A stretch of DNA of 62,171 bases from a virus, in the IMG/VR virus record IMGVR_UViG_3300044613_000656, positions 1 through 62,171 of that record, one strand, 5' to 3'. The notes below the pieces were generated by a model. That model was not told where the DNA came from. It made no database searches and worked only from the letters and a program-made list of their open reading frames with translations. Positions within the stretch are counted from its first letter, which is position 1; each line of letters starts with the position of its first letter. Positions 48,820-55,832 of the stretch are shown in pieces. A program made the position numbers and the translations under genes.

Positions 48820-50657
48820 TAACAATCTCCATAACTTTTGCCTGATCCAATTTCACAGCCAACTGGCAATCCTTGCGCCCAGTCTGGCACTCTAGTCATG
48901 CACCACTTGATATAAGTCTCAGCAACCTCAACTTGGGCATCGGGTACAACACACATTATTGCGTCATGCACGGTCAAGACTACCCTAAACTTCTTGGCTA
49001 TGAGTAGCATTTGCTCACCAATGATGCACCGCGCAAGAGCCTGTACCACGTTCTCCACGACCTTACCGCCATAGATGTAGATACCCTTTTCTCTGCGGGA
49101 ATCATAGGTGTAGACTTTACGACTACCCCCGTTGGGTAAGCCTTCGGTACGCACGGATAAGTTGTTATAGAGCAATTTTAAGTTGTTGGGTAGCGTGAAA
49201 CCATTCTTAATAACCTTGACGACTCCAGCACGACCAAAGTTTGTTCCGCTCGTAGACATCATAGAAGACAGGGCATCGCCACCTTGATTCCAAAGGGTGG
49301 CAATATTTGGGTAGGTAGATCTATAAATAGTGATGATCCTCTCGGCTTCCCCTTCAGGAATGTCTACGCCCTGTAGACGTAGCATCAGGTGAAACTTCTT
49401 AGCACCCATACCGTAGCCCGCGCCAAGAATCACGGTCTTGCCAAAGAACCGCTCTTCCTTAGTAACTTCTTCTACTGGTTTGTCGTATATCTTGCCAGCC
49501 ATTATTTTGTAAACGTCCTCACCGCGAGAGAAGGCATCAACTAAATCTTCCTGCTGGGCCAGCCAAGCCAGAGTTCTTGCCTCAATCTGTGAGGAGTCAG
49601 AGTCAATTAAGGTAAAGCCGGGGGGCGGAACGATTGCCTTCTTAATTAAAGATTTGCCATCACGGGCCGGTAAATTTTGCAGGTTGACCTTATCCGAGCC
49701 ACCCCACCGGCCTGTATGCGCGGCGTAATACTTCAAGGGCACAGGCAAAGTGCCACGCTTGCCGATGTCAATAAACCGTTGCGTCCGGGTCTCCTCAAGA
49801 GTTGTCTTAACACCTAGGCGGGCGGCGACCAAACTTTGCACCTCCTCTCTAGGATGTTCTAGCAAGAGTTTAAAATCCTCATCCGTCTTGGAGAACGCCC
49901 AAGTCATTTTGCCTGTACGGGGAGACTTCTTTCTTGGAGGCTCAACGCCGAGGGACATCAATGCCGTTGCAAACTTCTCATTAGACATGATGATCTCTTT
50001 GTCGGACTCTGCATCCTTTAGTAGCAGTTCTTTCCTAGCCACCACTTCTTGCAGATGTTTCTCCAGAACCGGCACATCAATTCTTAGCACTGGCTCTGAA
50101 AACATCTTAACCGTCAAGTCAATAAGTTTGAGTTCGTTTTTGGGAAAGCCATCGTTTTTAAAGAGACTAAACAGTTTGTAGGTAAGAGCCACATCGTTTT
50201 TGCAATACTCACCGTACTTAGCCAAGTCCTCTTTGCTAAATAACGCACGGCGTTTACCCAAGGCATTGACAACCTCTGTGCCTTTTTCTCCTAACTCATA
50301 CCTCTCGGCAAGTGCTTTTAGTGAGCCACCCGCATCTATCCCATCAATGGGTCGCGCCATGCTGAGAGTATCTAGCCAGCCTTTGGGTGTGATGTTAAAG
50401 ATCCAATTAAGAATCGCCGCATCAAACTGAGCATTGTGTGCCAACGCCAAGGAGTTCTGCCAATTAAACTGCAAAAGAAACTGTTGTATCTCAGAGTGTG
50501 ATCCACTAAACCACTCTGGCTGCTCGTCATTAACTTGCACGGCTACACCTATCACCTCAAACATCGGATGACGGATGTATTCCTCAGTGGTGTATTTGTT
50601 TAGACCAAAATCTTTATCGTAATAGGTTTCAAAGTCTATCGTTAGAATGTGGCTCAT
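48819..50657 (-). CDS. polA: DNA polymerase, family A, with 3'-5' exonuclease, 612 aa
   Basis: DnaQ-like exonuclease: TIDFETYYDKDFG, LALAHNAQFDAAIL and EYCKNDVALTYKLF. Polymerase: motif A LIDSDSSQIEARTLAWLA (catalytic Asp354), motif B RFFGKTVILGAGYGMG (Arg403, Lys407, Leu411 at the position equal to E. coli Phe762), motif C TVHDAIM (Asp565, Ala in place of the usual Glu). It lacks the 5'-3' nuclease domain. Replicates phage DNA with the primase-helicase. Start overlaps the previous gene's stop (ATGA). Confidence 0.95.
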   Translation of the reverse strand: MSHILTIDFETYYDKDFGLNKYTTEEYIRHPMFEVIGVAVQVNDEQPEWFSGSHSEIQQFLLQFNWQNSLALAHNAQFDAAILNWIFNITPKGWLDTLSMARPIDGIDAGGSLKALAERYELGEKGTEVVNALGKRRALFSKEDLAKYGEYCKNDVALTYKLFSLFKNDGFPKNELKLIDLTVKMFSEPVLRIDVPVLEKHLQEVVARKELLLKDAESDKEIIMSNEKFATALMSLGVEPPRKKSPRTGKMTWAFSKTDEDFKLLLEHPREEVQSLVAARLGVKTTLEETRTQRFIDIGKRGTLPVPLKYYAAHTGRWGGSDKVNLQNLPARDGKSLIKKAIVPPPGFTLIDSDSSQIEARTLAWLAQQEDLVDAFSRGEDVYKIMAGKIYDKPVEEVTKEERFFGKTVILGAGYGMGAKKFHLMLRLQGVDIPEGEAERIITIYRSTYPNIATLWNQGGDALSSMMSTSGTNFGRAGVVKVIKNGFTLPNNLKLLYNNLSVRTEGLPNGGSRKVYTYDSRREKGIYIYGGKVVENVVQALARCIIGEQMLLIAKKFRVVLTVHDAIMCVVPDAQVEVAETYIKWCMTRVPDWAQGLPVGCEIGSGKSYGDC

Positions 50658-51469
50658 CTAATGTTGCCACCTGACTTCAAGATGTCACCGTTGTAGACAT
50701 ACGTTCCAACGTGTTCTAGTTTGATGAATGGGTTGGCGTAGATCTTCCCGCCGTGCTTACGCCACAGATCACAGAAGTGATAGTCCTCAGATAGCAGGGC
50801 GCCTGTCTCATCAATACTTGTGGCAAAGAACTCACTGGTTAAGGGCTTTGTGTACTCTCCCGTTTCGGGATCTTTATTTGTTGATGTGCGGTAAGTGGGT
50901 ACGTGGGGGGCTAACTTCTCAAATACTTGACGCTTAATCATCATAAACCCTGTACCACCGTGGCGTACTTCTAGCACCCTGTCCGCATCGGTCTCTACTT
51001 TATCTAACCCATTGACCATGTTCATCACAAACGCACCGCCGTAGTTCTCAATATCTTCTTTGCCTTCTTTAGCGGCTTTCTTTACTTGCCTCCAATCAAT
51101 TTCTTTCTTGGGGTAAATGCCGCAGACAATGTCCCGGTCAGCCGCCATAAGTTGTGCTACTGCGTTGCCATCAAACGAAATGTCAGCGTCAATAAACATC
51201 AGGTAATCAAATCCTTTCTCCAAGAAAAGACGCACTAACTCGTTACGCCCACGGGTAATCAGACTCTCATTCGTAATCTGCGCCCAGTAGACGGGCACAC
51301 CGACTGACCTCATTTTATTAAGCGTACCCAACAATCCCGCTACGTAGTTACCAAAGCACTGCCCACCGTACATAGGGGTAGCAATCATAATGCTTGGTCG
51401 CTTGTTAGGGTCTGTAATTTCAATCTTCGTTGGTTCAGGGTTTATTGGTTTTTCGTCCCAAGTTGTCAT
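50654..51469 (-). CDS. GT-A type glycosyltransferase, 271 aa
   Basis: RPSIMIATPMYGGQCFGNYV AGLLGTL is a nucleotide-sugar Rossmann start. LMFIDADISFDGNAVAQLM gives the DxD-type metal motif (DAD, 94-96). Later GGTGFMMIKRQVFEKLAPH and SEDYHFCDLWRKHGGKIYAN PFIKLEHVG are typical of family-2-like transferases. It probably glycosylates a surface polysaccharide, protein or modified DNA base; the polymerase next to it and a methyltransferase after it hint at DNA or host modification. Target unknown. Confidence 0.83.
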   Translation of the reverse strand: MTTWDEKPINPEPTKIEITDPNKRPSIMIATPMYGGQCFGNYVAGLLGTLNKMRSVGVPVYWAQITNESLITRGRNELVRLFLEKGFDYLMFIDADISFDGNAVAQLMAADRDIVCGIYPKKEIDWRQVKKAAKEGKEDIENYGGAFVMNMVNGLDKVETDADRVLEVRHGGTGFMMIKRQVFEKLAPHVPTYRTSTNKDPETGEYTKPLTSEFFATSIDETGALLSEDYHFCDLWRKHGGKIYANPFIKLEHVGTYVYNGDILKSGGNIR

Positions 51470-51471
51470 AG

Positions 51472-52092
51472 TTAGTCTTTCATTTTTTGAATGATTAGTT
51501 GATAGGCTTTGTGGATTATATGTAATTTTTCTTTGTAGATTTCTGTAAAGGCATCTATAGCAATCTTGGGTTTATGTGTGGGTGGCAGGGGTTCACCCCA
51601 TCCGTAGTCGTCAAATACTAGGACACCACCAACGGCTAGAAGTTCCCACGACATACAAGCATCGGTCAGCACATGGGGTGCTTGATGCGACCCATCTATG
51701 TAGATGAAGTCAAAAGGTTTGCGGGAGTCCGGTGTTAAGGTTAACAGTGCTGCCAGAGTGTTTACTGAGGTATCTCTAAAAGAAGTTACAGAAACTTTCT
51801 TTGTATTAGCCCTACTCCTAGCCAGCGTTATGTTTTTATGAAACCGATCCTCAACCGCCCCCATATCGTGACCTTGCGTGGCGTGTTCTTCGCCACCCTC
51901 CCATGTATCTACGCAGATCAACTCACCACCGTCATCGATGGCATTTTCAATAAGCCACACGGCGCTGCGGCCTTCAAAAGAACCTATCTCTAAAAATCTT
52001 TTACGTTGTGGTAACTGCGCTATTACTTGTGTCCAAATGGGGGGAGACCAAGAAAACCAGTCTGTTGTATATTCATACTCATCGTTGGTCAT
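51472..52092 (-). CDS. Class I SAM-dependent methyltransferase, 206 aa
   Basis: Motif I FLEIGSFEGRSAVWLIEN (Glu35, Gly37, Gly41), motif II-like ELICVDTWEG, and FDFIYIDGSHQAPHVLTDA, then GGVLVFDDYGWGE. It fits the Methyltransf_24-like group (O- or N-methylation, often on sugars). Adjacent to the glycosyltransferase, with 2 nt between. Could act on the same glycan. Confidence 0.83.
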   Translation of the reverse strand: MTNDEYEYTTDWFSWSPPIWTQVIAQLPQRKRFLEIGSFEGRSAVWLIENAIDDGGELICVDTWEGGEEHATQGHDMGAVEDRFHKNITLARSRANTKKVSVTSFRDTSVNTLAALLTLTPDSRKPFDFIYIDGSHQAPHVLTDACMSWELLAVGGVLVFDDYGWGEPLPPTHKPKIAIDAFTEIYKEKLHIIHKAYQLIIQKMKD

Positions 52093-52228
52093 AAAAATCC
52101 TTATTCTTTATTCCTAAGTCAAGGGACAGCCGCTCGTTCTCGTCTTTAACCCTGTGGTATGCCTGTCTCAACTGCTCAACTTCTTTCTTTAACCGCTCAA
52201 TCTCGGCCTTGTATTCTTCGGGGGTCAT
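52079..52228 (-). CDS. Small coiled-coil protein, 49 aa
   Basis: MTPEEYKAEIERLKKEVEQL RQAYHRVKDENERLSLDLGI: a classic leucine-zipper-like heptad pattern. Start overlaps the previous stop (ATGA), and the end overlaps the methyltransferase start by 14 nt. Possibly a small oligomerisation partner; unknown. Confidence 0.65.
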   Translation of the reverse strand: MTPEEYKAEIERLKKEVEQLRQAYHRVKDENERLSLDLGIKNKDFYDQR

Positions 52229-52431
52229 TCTTTCACCCTATAAAACTTCTTGGTTCCGATGCGTACCAAGTCCGCAATACCGTTTTCAACAAACCTGTTT
52301 AGGGTTCGGGCTACCCTGTTCTCGCTTACGATCCATTCTTTTGCAATTGTTCTTGCCTGAACGGGGGTTTTCTTATGTGAGCACAAATAATCCCACACCC
52401 CCTGCTCAAAGTCAGTCATCTCAACTGCCAC
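52225..52431 (-). CDS. Winged-helix regulator, 68 aa
   Basis: TDFEQGVWDYLCSHKKTPVQ ARTIAKEWIVSENRVARTLN RFVENGIADLVRIGTKKFYR: three-helix HTH followed by a beta wing. GTG start at 52431 has GGAGAAGAATA before it; an ATG four codons later is an alternative. Possible DNA-binding repressor/activator of early genes; its site is unknown. Confidence 0.7.
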   Translation of the reverse strand: MAVEMTDFEQGVWDYLCSHKKTPVQARTIAKEWIVSENRVARTLNRFVENGIADLVRIGTKKFYRVKE

Positions 52432-52666
52432 TATTCTTCTCCTTTAGTTTGGCTTGGATGGCTCGGATAAAGTCTGCAATCAACGGCACTTCCACATGGT
52501 CCAGCCGCCCATCAAAATAAAGCAAATCAGAAAATTCTTCTTCCGTCAGCCCAACCCATTCACGCTTTTGTAGCCGTTCAACCTCACACAACAGGCACTT
52601 GCCAACATAATCCTCGTAGCCCTTGTCATGATCTTTGTGGCATACCACAGTGATCTTATCCACCAT
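52421..52666 (-). CDS. Hypothetical protein with KREWVGL motif, 81 aa
   Basis: CHKDHDKGYEDYVGKCLLCE (CxxC-like pair) then LQKREWVGLTEEEFSDLLYF DGRLDHVEVPLIADFIRAIQ. The motif KREWVGLT recurs in the next gene upstream (52656). Overlaps at both ends. Function unknown. Confidence 0.65.
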   Translation of the reverse strand: MVDKITVVCHKDHDKGYEDYVGKCLLCEVERLQKREWVGLTEEEFSDLLYFDGRLDHVEVPLIADFIRAIQAKLKEKNSGS

Positions 52667-53066
52667 TTCTCTCCCTCAATACGTCTTCGGCAAAAAGCAT
52701 TCCGTTATAAAACTCTTCGGTAACCAAACCCAAGCCGGGTATCTCGCCATCCAGCCCAACCCATTCACGTTTTTGTGGTGCGGTGTAGAGTGGATCTTTG
52801 TATTCCTCGTTTTGAAATGAAGCAACGTGCCCGTGCTTGTTCATCCAAACCAAAGGCTCATGGTCACGTTTTGCCGTTTCATCGACACGTTCTTGAGATG
52901 TGTTTACGGCATCGACAGGTTGCGCTAGTGCTTGGCGTAGTGCTGGAATAGTGGCGTTCATTTTTTCTAACCATGCCATACAGTTCTCAATGTTCTCCAA
53001 GTCTGTACCATAGTTCCACTCCAAAGCCTCCAGCGCCATCTCTGCTGCTTTGCGTAGGTCAGTCAT
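52656..53066 (-). CDS. Hypothetical protein with KREWVGL motif, 136 aa
   Basis: The frame is open to 53174, but the ATG at 53066 has an AAGGGGT ribosome site and removes overlap with 53059-53310. MTDLRKAAEMALEALEWNYG and RQALAQP are typical of phage small-gene regions; LVWMNKHGHVASFQNEEYKD and LYTAPQKREWVGLDGEIPGL follow. Shares PQKREWVGL with the next gene. Function unknown. Confidence 0.65.
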   Translation of the reverse strand: MTDLRKAAEMALEALEWNYGTDLENIENCMAWLEKMNATIPALRQALAQPVDAVNTSQERVDETAKRDHEPLVWMNKHGHVASFQNEEYKDPLYTAPQKREWVGLDGEIPGLGLVTEEFYNGMLFAEDVLRERNGG

Positions 53067-53310
53067 GCTTACCCCTTGCTCGGATTGCTTCAGCACAGGC
53101 GTTTGCGTAGCACCCCTCAAACTTATCTTTTTCTGCTTGCGCATCACAAATCTTCGCACACTCTTCACGCTCATCAGCCCGGACTAACTTATCAAACTTC
53201 TCAACGTCCAGCCCATCGACAAGGTTCATGCACTCGTTGTACATCTTTATGTGCTTCATCTTTGCCTTCATGTATTCCTTAATTCGTTTCTCGTCGTCTA
53301 GGTCTCTCAT
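53059..53310 (-). CDS. Small helical hypothetical protein, 83 aa
   Basis: MRDLDDEKRIKEYMKAKMKH IKMYNECMNLVDGLDVEKFD, then ADEREECAKICDAQAEKDKF EGCYANACAEAIRARG. Cysteine-containing helix repeat typical of small phage early proteins. Start overlaps the stop of the upstream Rap1a-like gene (ATGA). Confidence 0.65.
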   Translation of the reverse strand: MRDLDDEKRIKEYMKAKMKHIKMYNECMNLVDGLDVEKFDKLVRADEREECAKICDAQAEKDKFEGCYANACAEAIRARGKHD

Positions 53311-53633
53311 AGTCTAGTACCCCCACGATTAGCACAAGGCCATACTTGGGCTAACGCATTTACCACAAGAGAATCGGCAGAGTAATGTCGTCTCTCAGGA
53401 TTAATCTCTAGGTACTGCTTGACCACATCCCGGGCTTGCCCTGCTGTTACATTTTGTGGGGCGCATACTTTTACTCTTGCATATACATCAGCCACTCCCT
53501 GTACATAACCAAGGGCAACCATCCTTGGAACGGTTTCTGAGTCATTCATCCTCGACAACAGACCATTGCCGTCTAAAAACTCAGCACTCGCCATACATGG
53601 TACGAACAGCAAACCCACGATTAATTTTTTCAT
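53307..53633 (-). CDS. Exported Rap1a/Tai-like protein, 108 aa
   Basis: Signal peptide MKKLIVGLLFVPCMASA then GNGLLSRMNDSETVPRMVAL GYVQGVADVYARVKVCAPQN and ARDVVKQYLEINPERRHYSA DSLVVNALAQVWPC. The pattern (G-Y-V-x-G-V, C.P...T..Q, V..Y....P..R...A..L...AL...WPC) is that of the Rap1a/Tai immunity-protein fold, known from type VI secretion amidase inhibitors. In a phage it could block a periplasmic amidase or act in superinfection exclusion; that is inference. Two cysteines likely form a disulfide. Confidence 0.8.
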   Translation of the reverse strand: MKKLIVGLLFVPCMASAEFLDGNGLLSRMNDSETVPRMVALGYVQGVADVYARVKVCAPQNVTAGQARDVVKQYLEINPERRHYSADSLVVNALAQVWPCANRGGTRL

Positions 53634-53914
53634 AGCAAAGCATCTCCTAGTTCACTTAACATCTTCTGTCTTTCTTCTTTGTCGGTTGTGTTCTTCATTC
53701 GATTGAAATACTTTGCTACAAGTTGTCTTTCCTGTGGTGTTTTGAAGGGCCACTCCCACCGTTCCCACGTTAGCCCTGATGGGTGGCGGGATGTACGGGA
53801 TGTACGGGTTTGAATTGATGACACCGGATTCGATAACTTCGTCTCGCCCTGTGATGGCAAGTTTAGTTGCCCAGTGCTTAAATTCTTCTCGGTTGTGTGC
53901 ATATTTTTTAGCAT
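53630..53914 (-). CDS. Out-of-frame overlapping gene or frameshifted C-terminus, 94 aa
   Basis: Its end (WPFKTPQERQLVAKYFNRMK NTTDKEERQKMLSELGDALL) is a convincing charged helix, and its TGA overlaps the Rap1a-like ATG as in the rest of the operon. Its N-terminal part, however, lies on top of the 53652-54098 gene in the +1 frame and looks like a shadow. Either it starts at the ATG at 53914 or 53902 as a true overlapping gene, or one base was gained or lost near 53780-53800. A tandem 9-nt repeat there makes an error or slippage plausible. Confidence 0.45.
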   Translation of the reverse strand: MLKNMHTTEKNLSTGQLNLPSQGETKLSNPVSSIQTRTSRTSRHPSGLTWERWEWPFKTPQERQLVAKYFNRMKNTTDKEERQKMLSELGDALL

Positions 53915-54098
53915 CCTCGGACTTTTTCCATTGTCGCATCGCCCATTTTAAAAACATCTTTTCTATTGTGGTCAGGGGCATCTTATTAATATCTCTCATT
54001 TGAAAGGCTTCAAAAAGCCGCCCACTCACATAAAGAAGTTTTAGTTCTCTACATAAGACCCCATCTGGCAACTTCTTGAAGATTGTGTCTAGTAACAT
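53652..54098 (-). CDS. Hypothetical protein, 148 aa (C-terminus uncertain)
   Basis: The first ~108 residues look real: MLLDTIFKKLPDGVLCRELK LLYVSGRLFEAFQMRDINKM and MFLKWAMRQWKKSEDAKKYA HNREEFKHWATKLAITGRDE, then SNPYIPYIPPPIR. After that the frame (ANVGTVGVALQNTTGKTTCS) may be out of register with the real product; see 53630-53914. GAGAGAGCC ribosome site. Function unknown. Confidence 0.6.
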   Translation of the reverse strand: MLLDTIFKKLPDGVLCRELKLLYVSGRLFEAFQMRDINKMPLTTIEKMFLKWAMRQWKKSEDAKKYAHNREEFKHWATKLAITGRDEVIESGVINSNPYIPYIPPPIRANVGTVGVALQNTTGKTTCSKVFQSNEEHNRQRRKTEDVK

Positions 54099-54134
54099 GG
54101 CTCTCTCAAAAATGATCCGAATCCATATCAGATA

Positions 54135-54398
54135 CTATTTTTTTACCCTGTTTTTACTGCCTTTCGGTCTACCAACCTTCTTTGGGGCGGTAGTCACAGA
54201 TGTGACTTTCTTGGGTTGTCCCTTTTGTTTGAGTTGCTGACCTAACATCTTAATGATCTCTGCCTTTTCAGCCAGCAAATTATCGCGCCGCTTCATTTCC
54301 CAGTCCCAATAATCGCACTCATCTCTGAGTATGCTTACTTCCCGCGCCAACAAATCAATCAATATGCCCATATTTAGACTATCAATCTTGACCTTCAT
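54135..54398 (-). CDS. Small protein with C-terminal AT-hook, 87 aa
   Basis: Helical N-terminal body (LIDLLAREVSILRDECDYWD WEMKRRDNLLAEKAEIIKML) and a basic tail KVGRPKGSKNRVKK, where GRPKGSK is a canonical AT-hook core that inserts into the minor groove of AT-rich DNA. Preceded by GGAGAAATTAA. Leader contains two GC hairpins and a terminator from the preceding unit. Possible nucleoid-like regulator or replication accessory. Confidence 0.7.
   Translation of the reverse strand: MKVKIDSLNMGILIDLLAREVSILRDECDYWDWEMKRRDNLLAEKAEIIKMLGQQLKQKGQPKKVTSVTTAPKKVGRPKGSKNRVKK
54194..54205. promoter_or_regulatory. TCACA-GA-TGTGA dyad (inside a coding region)
   Basis: Exact TCACA and TGTGA arms with a 2-nt spacer, inside the AT-hook gene. 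It may be a chance occurrence or a silent extra site. Confidence 0.3.
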
Positions 54399-54415
54399 TT
54401 AATTTCTCCTGTATT

Positions 54416-54430
54416 TTCCCCTGTGGGGAA
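54416..54430 (-). other. Hairpin in the leader of the AT-hook gene
   Basis: TTCCCC-ACA-GGGGAA on the minus strand, 17 nt upstream of the ATG at 54398, just before its ribosome site. A second hairpin GGCGGG-AATA-CCCGCC lies at 54441-54456. Both follow the terminator at 54467-54495 and could stabilise or regulate the mRNA 5' end. Confidence 0.5.
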
Positions 54431-54466
54431 CGGGTTTCAAGGCGGGTATTCCCGCCCTCCTGTGGG

Positions 54467-54495
54467 TAAAAAAAAATCCCACCGCTTGGGTGGGA
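54467..54495 (-). terminator. Intrinsic terminator between the MoxR/VRR-NUC unit and the AT-hook gene
   Basis: On the minus strand, stem TCCCACC/GGTGGGA with a 5-nt loop, followed by nine or more T residues. It lies about 60 nt past the VRR-NUC stop and separates the MoxR/VWA module from the next set of genes. Confidence 0.88.
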
Positions 54496-54555
54496 CAAAC
54501 TTGGAGAGTAAAAGTTCCCTATATTTTTAGGGATGGAGTAAAAATCGGTCAGTCG

Positions 54556-54566
54556 TCACAATGTGA
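54556..54566. promoter_or_regulatory. TCACA-A-TGTGA dyad (operator candidate)
   Basis: Exact dyad with 1-nt spacer, spanning the stop codon of the VRR-NUC gene and starting the 157-nt intergenic leader of the AT-hook gene. It is preceded on the minus strand by AGATGGGAAAG, matching AGACGGGAAA at 59050 and 61116. Confidence 0.5.
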
Positions 54567-54858
54567 CTTTCCCATCTAAGAAATCTAAAACCGCAATAAG
54601 TTCCGTAAGATCCTCACGTACCACCAAAGCCAAGCCCTTACACAACCTAATACGCTCTAAGTTGTTTTCCTGTAGGGCAGTTGTTCTGCCGCTGCCAGCC
54701 TTGCACTCAATGCCAATAAACTTTCCCCTATAACAACACACGATGTCGGGGATGCCCGCTGATCCATAACCCGATGCCACCGGGTAGAACCAATAGGCTC
54801 CCCTCTCCGTAAGAAGTTTAGTTACCTTAGTCTTGACTTTCCGTTCCGGAGTTTGCAT
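54556..54858 (-). CDS. VRR-NUC nuclease, 100 aa
   Basis: Small virus-type nuclease: YGSAGIPDIVCCYRGKFIGI ECKAGSGRTTALQ gives the catalytic Asp38, Glu51 and Lys53 of the GxPD...ExK motif. N-terminal KVTKLLTERGAYWFYPVASG is the usual family start. Probably cuts branched replication or recombination intermediates. Overlaps the preceding gene by 32 nt, so the start is uncertain. Confidence 0.88.
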   Translation of the reverse strand: MQTPERKVKTKVTKLLTERGAYWFYPVASGYGSAGIPDIVCCYRGKFIGIECKAGSGRTTALQENNLERIRLCKGLALVVREDLTELIAVLDFLDGKVTL

Positions 54859-55819
54859 CTATCGTCACCTGTGGATCTTCCAAATCCTCACCGACAATAA
54901 TATACACCGGAACCTTGTTCTCGACTAGCGTCACAGTACCAACACCCTCTACGCCTTGCGAAGGTTTTTGATTCTTATAATTGCTAGGTTCTATTGACTG
55001 CTGTGCGATCTCAAGCAAACATAACTTACCGAAGATTGCTGGGTGCAAGTCCTCTTTCTTTTCATGTGTTGACATAAAATACTGTGCCACCATGTCGTTT
55101 GAGTTCTCCTTCTTGACAACTCGCCGATGCACCACCCGATAGTCACCATTGTGATTCTTGACGACCATGACTGAATACTTACGTAGTCTGTCTCGGTACT
55201 CTTTGGATTCCTCAAACTCCTTGCGTCTTTCTAAGAACTTAGTACGCAAAGTGTTGACCGCAACGGTATCTCGACCATTGAACAAATCATCGAACAACTC
55301 CAAATTACTATCGACATTGGCATAGGCCACATTACTAAACACGCTCTCAAGAGAACGCTTGTGGGCACTAAACTTTGTTGCCTCCTCGATTACTTCTTTA
55401 GCATCTTGAGCAAAATACTTATGATTGGCTGGAGTCGCAGCCTTGATCAACTTCACACAGTCTAAGATCTTAGCCGTATTGCAAGTCCGCTTGATAGACT
55501 TTGGATCTTTCTTATGCACGTTGTAATTGTATTCAAACTGCAACTGCGTGTTTGTGCGCTCCTCACCCGCAGGGTTATACAAACTAATCTTACAGACCAA
55601 TTGCTCAAAGTCATAGACATGGATGGAATCAAAACAAGCAAAAGAACTATTGTATGCACCCTCTACTTTGAGATCAAACTTCTTGTACGGATGGGTGAAC
55701 ATAAGATGTTCTATTGCATACCCATACATTCGATCAGTCTCCTTGGCCCGATCAATATAATTGATCGCTTCGGCGGGCCGACACCATTTAGTTTCTAGTG
55801 GATTAAGTGGTTGTAACAT
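54827..55819 (-). CDS. Unknown protein in the MoxR/VWA module, 330 aa
   Basis: Not recognised. Two-part protein: N-terminal beta-rich domain (HLMFTHPYKKFDLKVEGAYN SSFACFDSIHVYDFEQLVCK), helical middle (AQDAKEVIEEATKFSAHKRS, LRTKFLERRKEFEESKEYRD) and a C-terminal part NHNGDYRVVHRRVVKKENSN. Preceded by GGAGGAAATCACA, where the ribosome site and start codon overlap a TAACA-T-TGTGA dyad. Co-transcribed with the 283-aa, VWA and MoxR genes, so probably works with them. Confidence 0.7.
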   Translation of the reverse strand: MLQPLNPLETKWCRPAEAINYIDRAKETDRMYGYAIEHLMFTHPYKKFDLKVEGAYNSSFACFDSIHVYDFEQLVCKISLYNPAGEERTNTQLQFEYNYNVHKKDPKSIKRTCNTAKILDCVKLIKAATPANHKYFAQDAKEVIEEATKFSAHKRSLESVFSNVAYANVDSNLELFDDLFNGRDTVAVNTLRTKFLERRKEFEESKEYRDRLRKYSVMVVKNHNGDYRVVHRRVVKKENSNDMVAQYFMSTHEKKEDLHPAIFGKLCLLEIAQQSIEPSNYKNQKPSQGVEGVGTVTLVENKVPVYIIVGEDLEDPQVTIDANSGTESQD

Positions 55820-55824
55820 TGTGA
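55814..55824. promoter_or_regulatory. TAACA-T-TGTGA dyad over the start codon
   Basis: One mismatch from the TCACA-N-TGTGA dyad; it covers the ATG of the 330-aa gene (minus strand CACAATGTTA). Binding here would block translation or a local transcript. Confidence 0.35.
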
Positions 55825-55832
55825 TTTCCTCC

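Noticed and set aside
49750-50181. 143-aa plus-strand ORF opposite the polymerase
   Set aside because: Antisense shadow of polA; Ser/Leu-rich with no ribosome site.
54416-54456. Hairpins as additional terminators
   Set aside because: No T tract follows on either strand; kept as mRNA leader structures.
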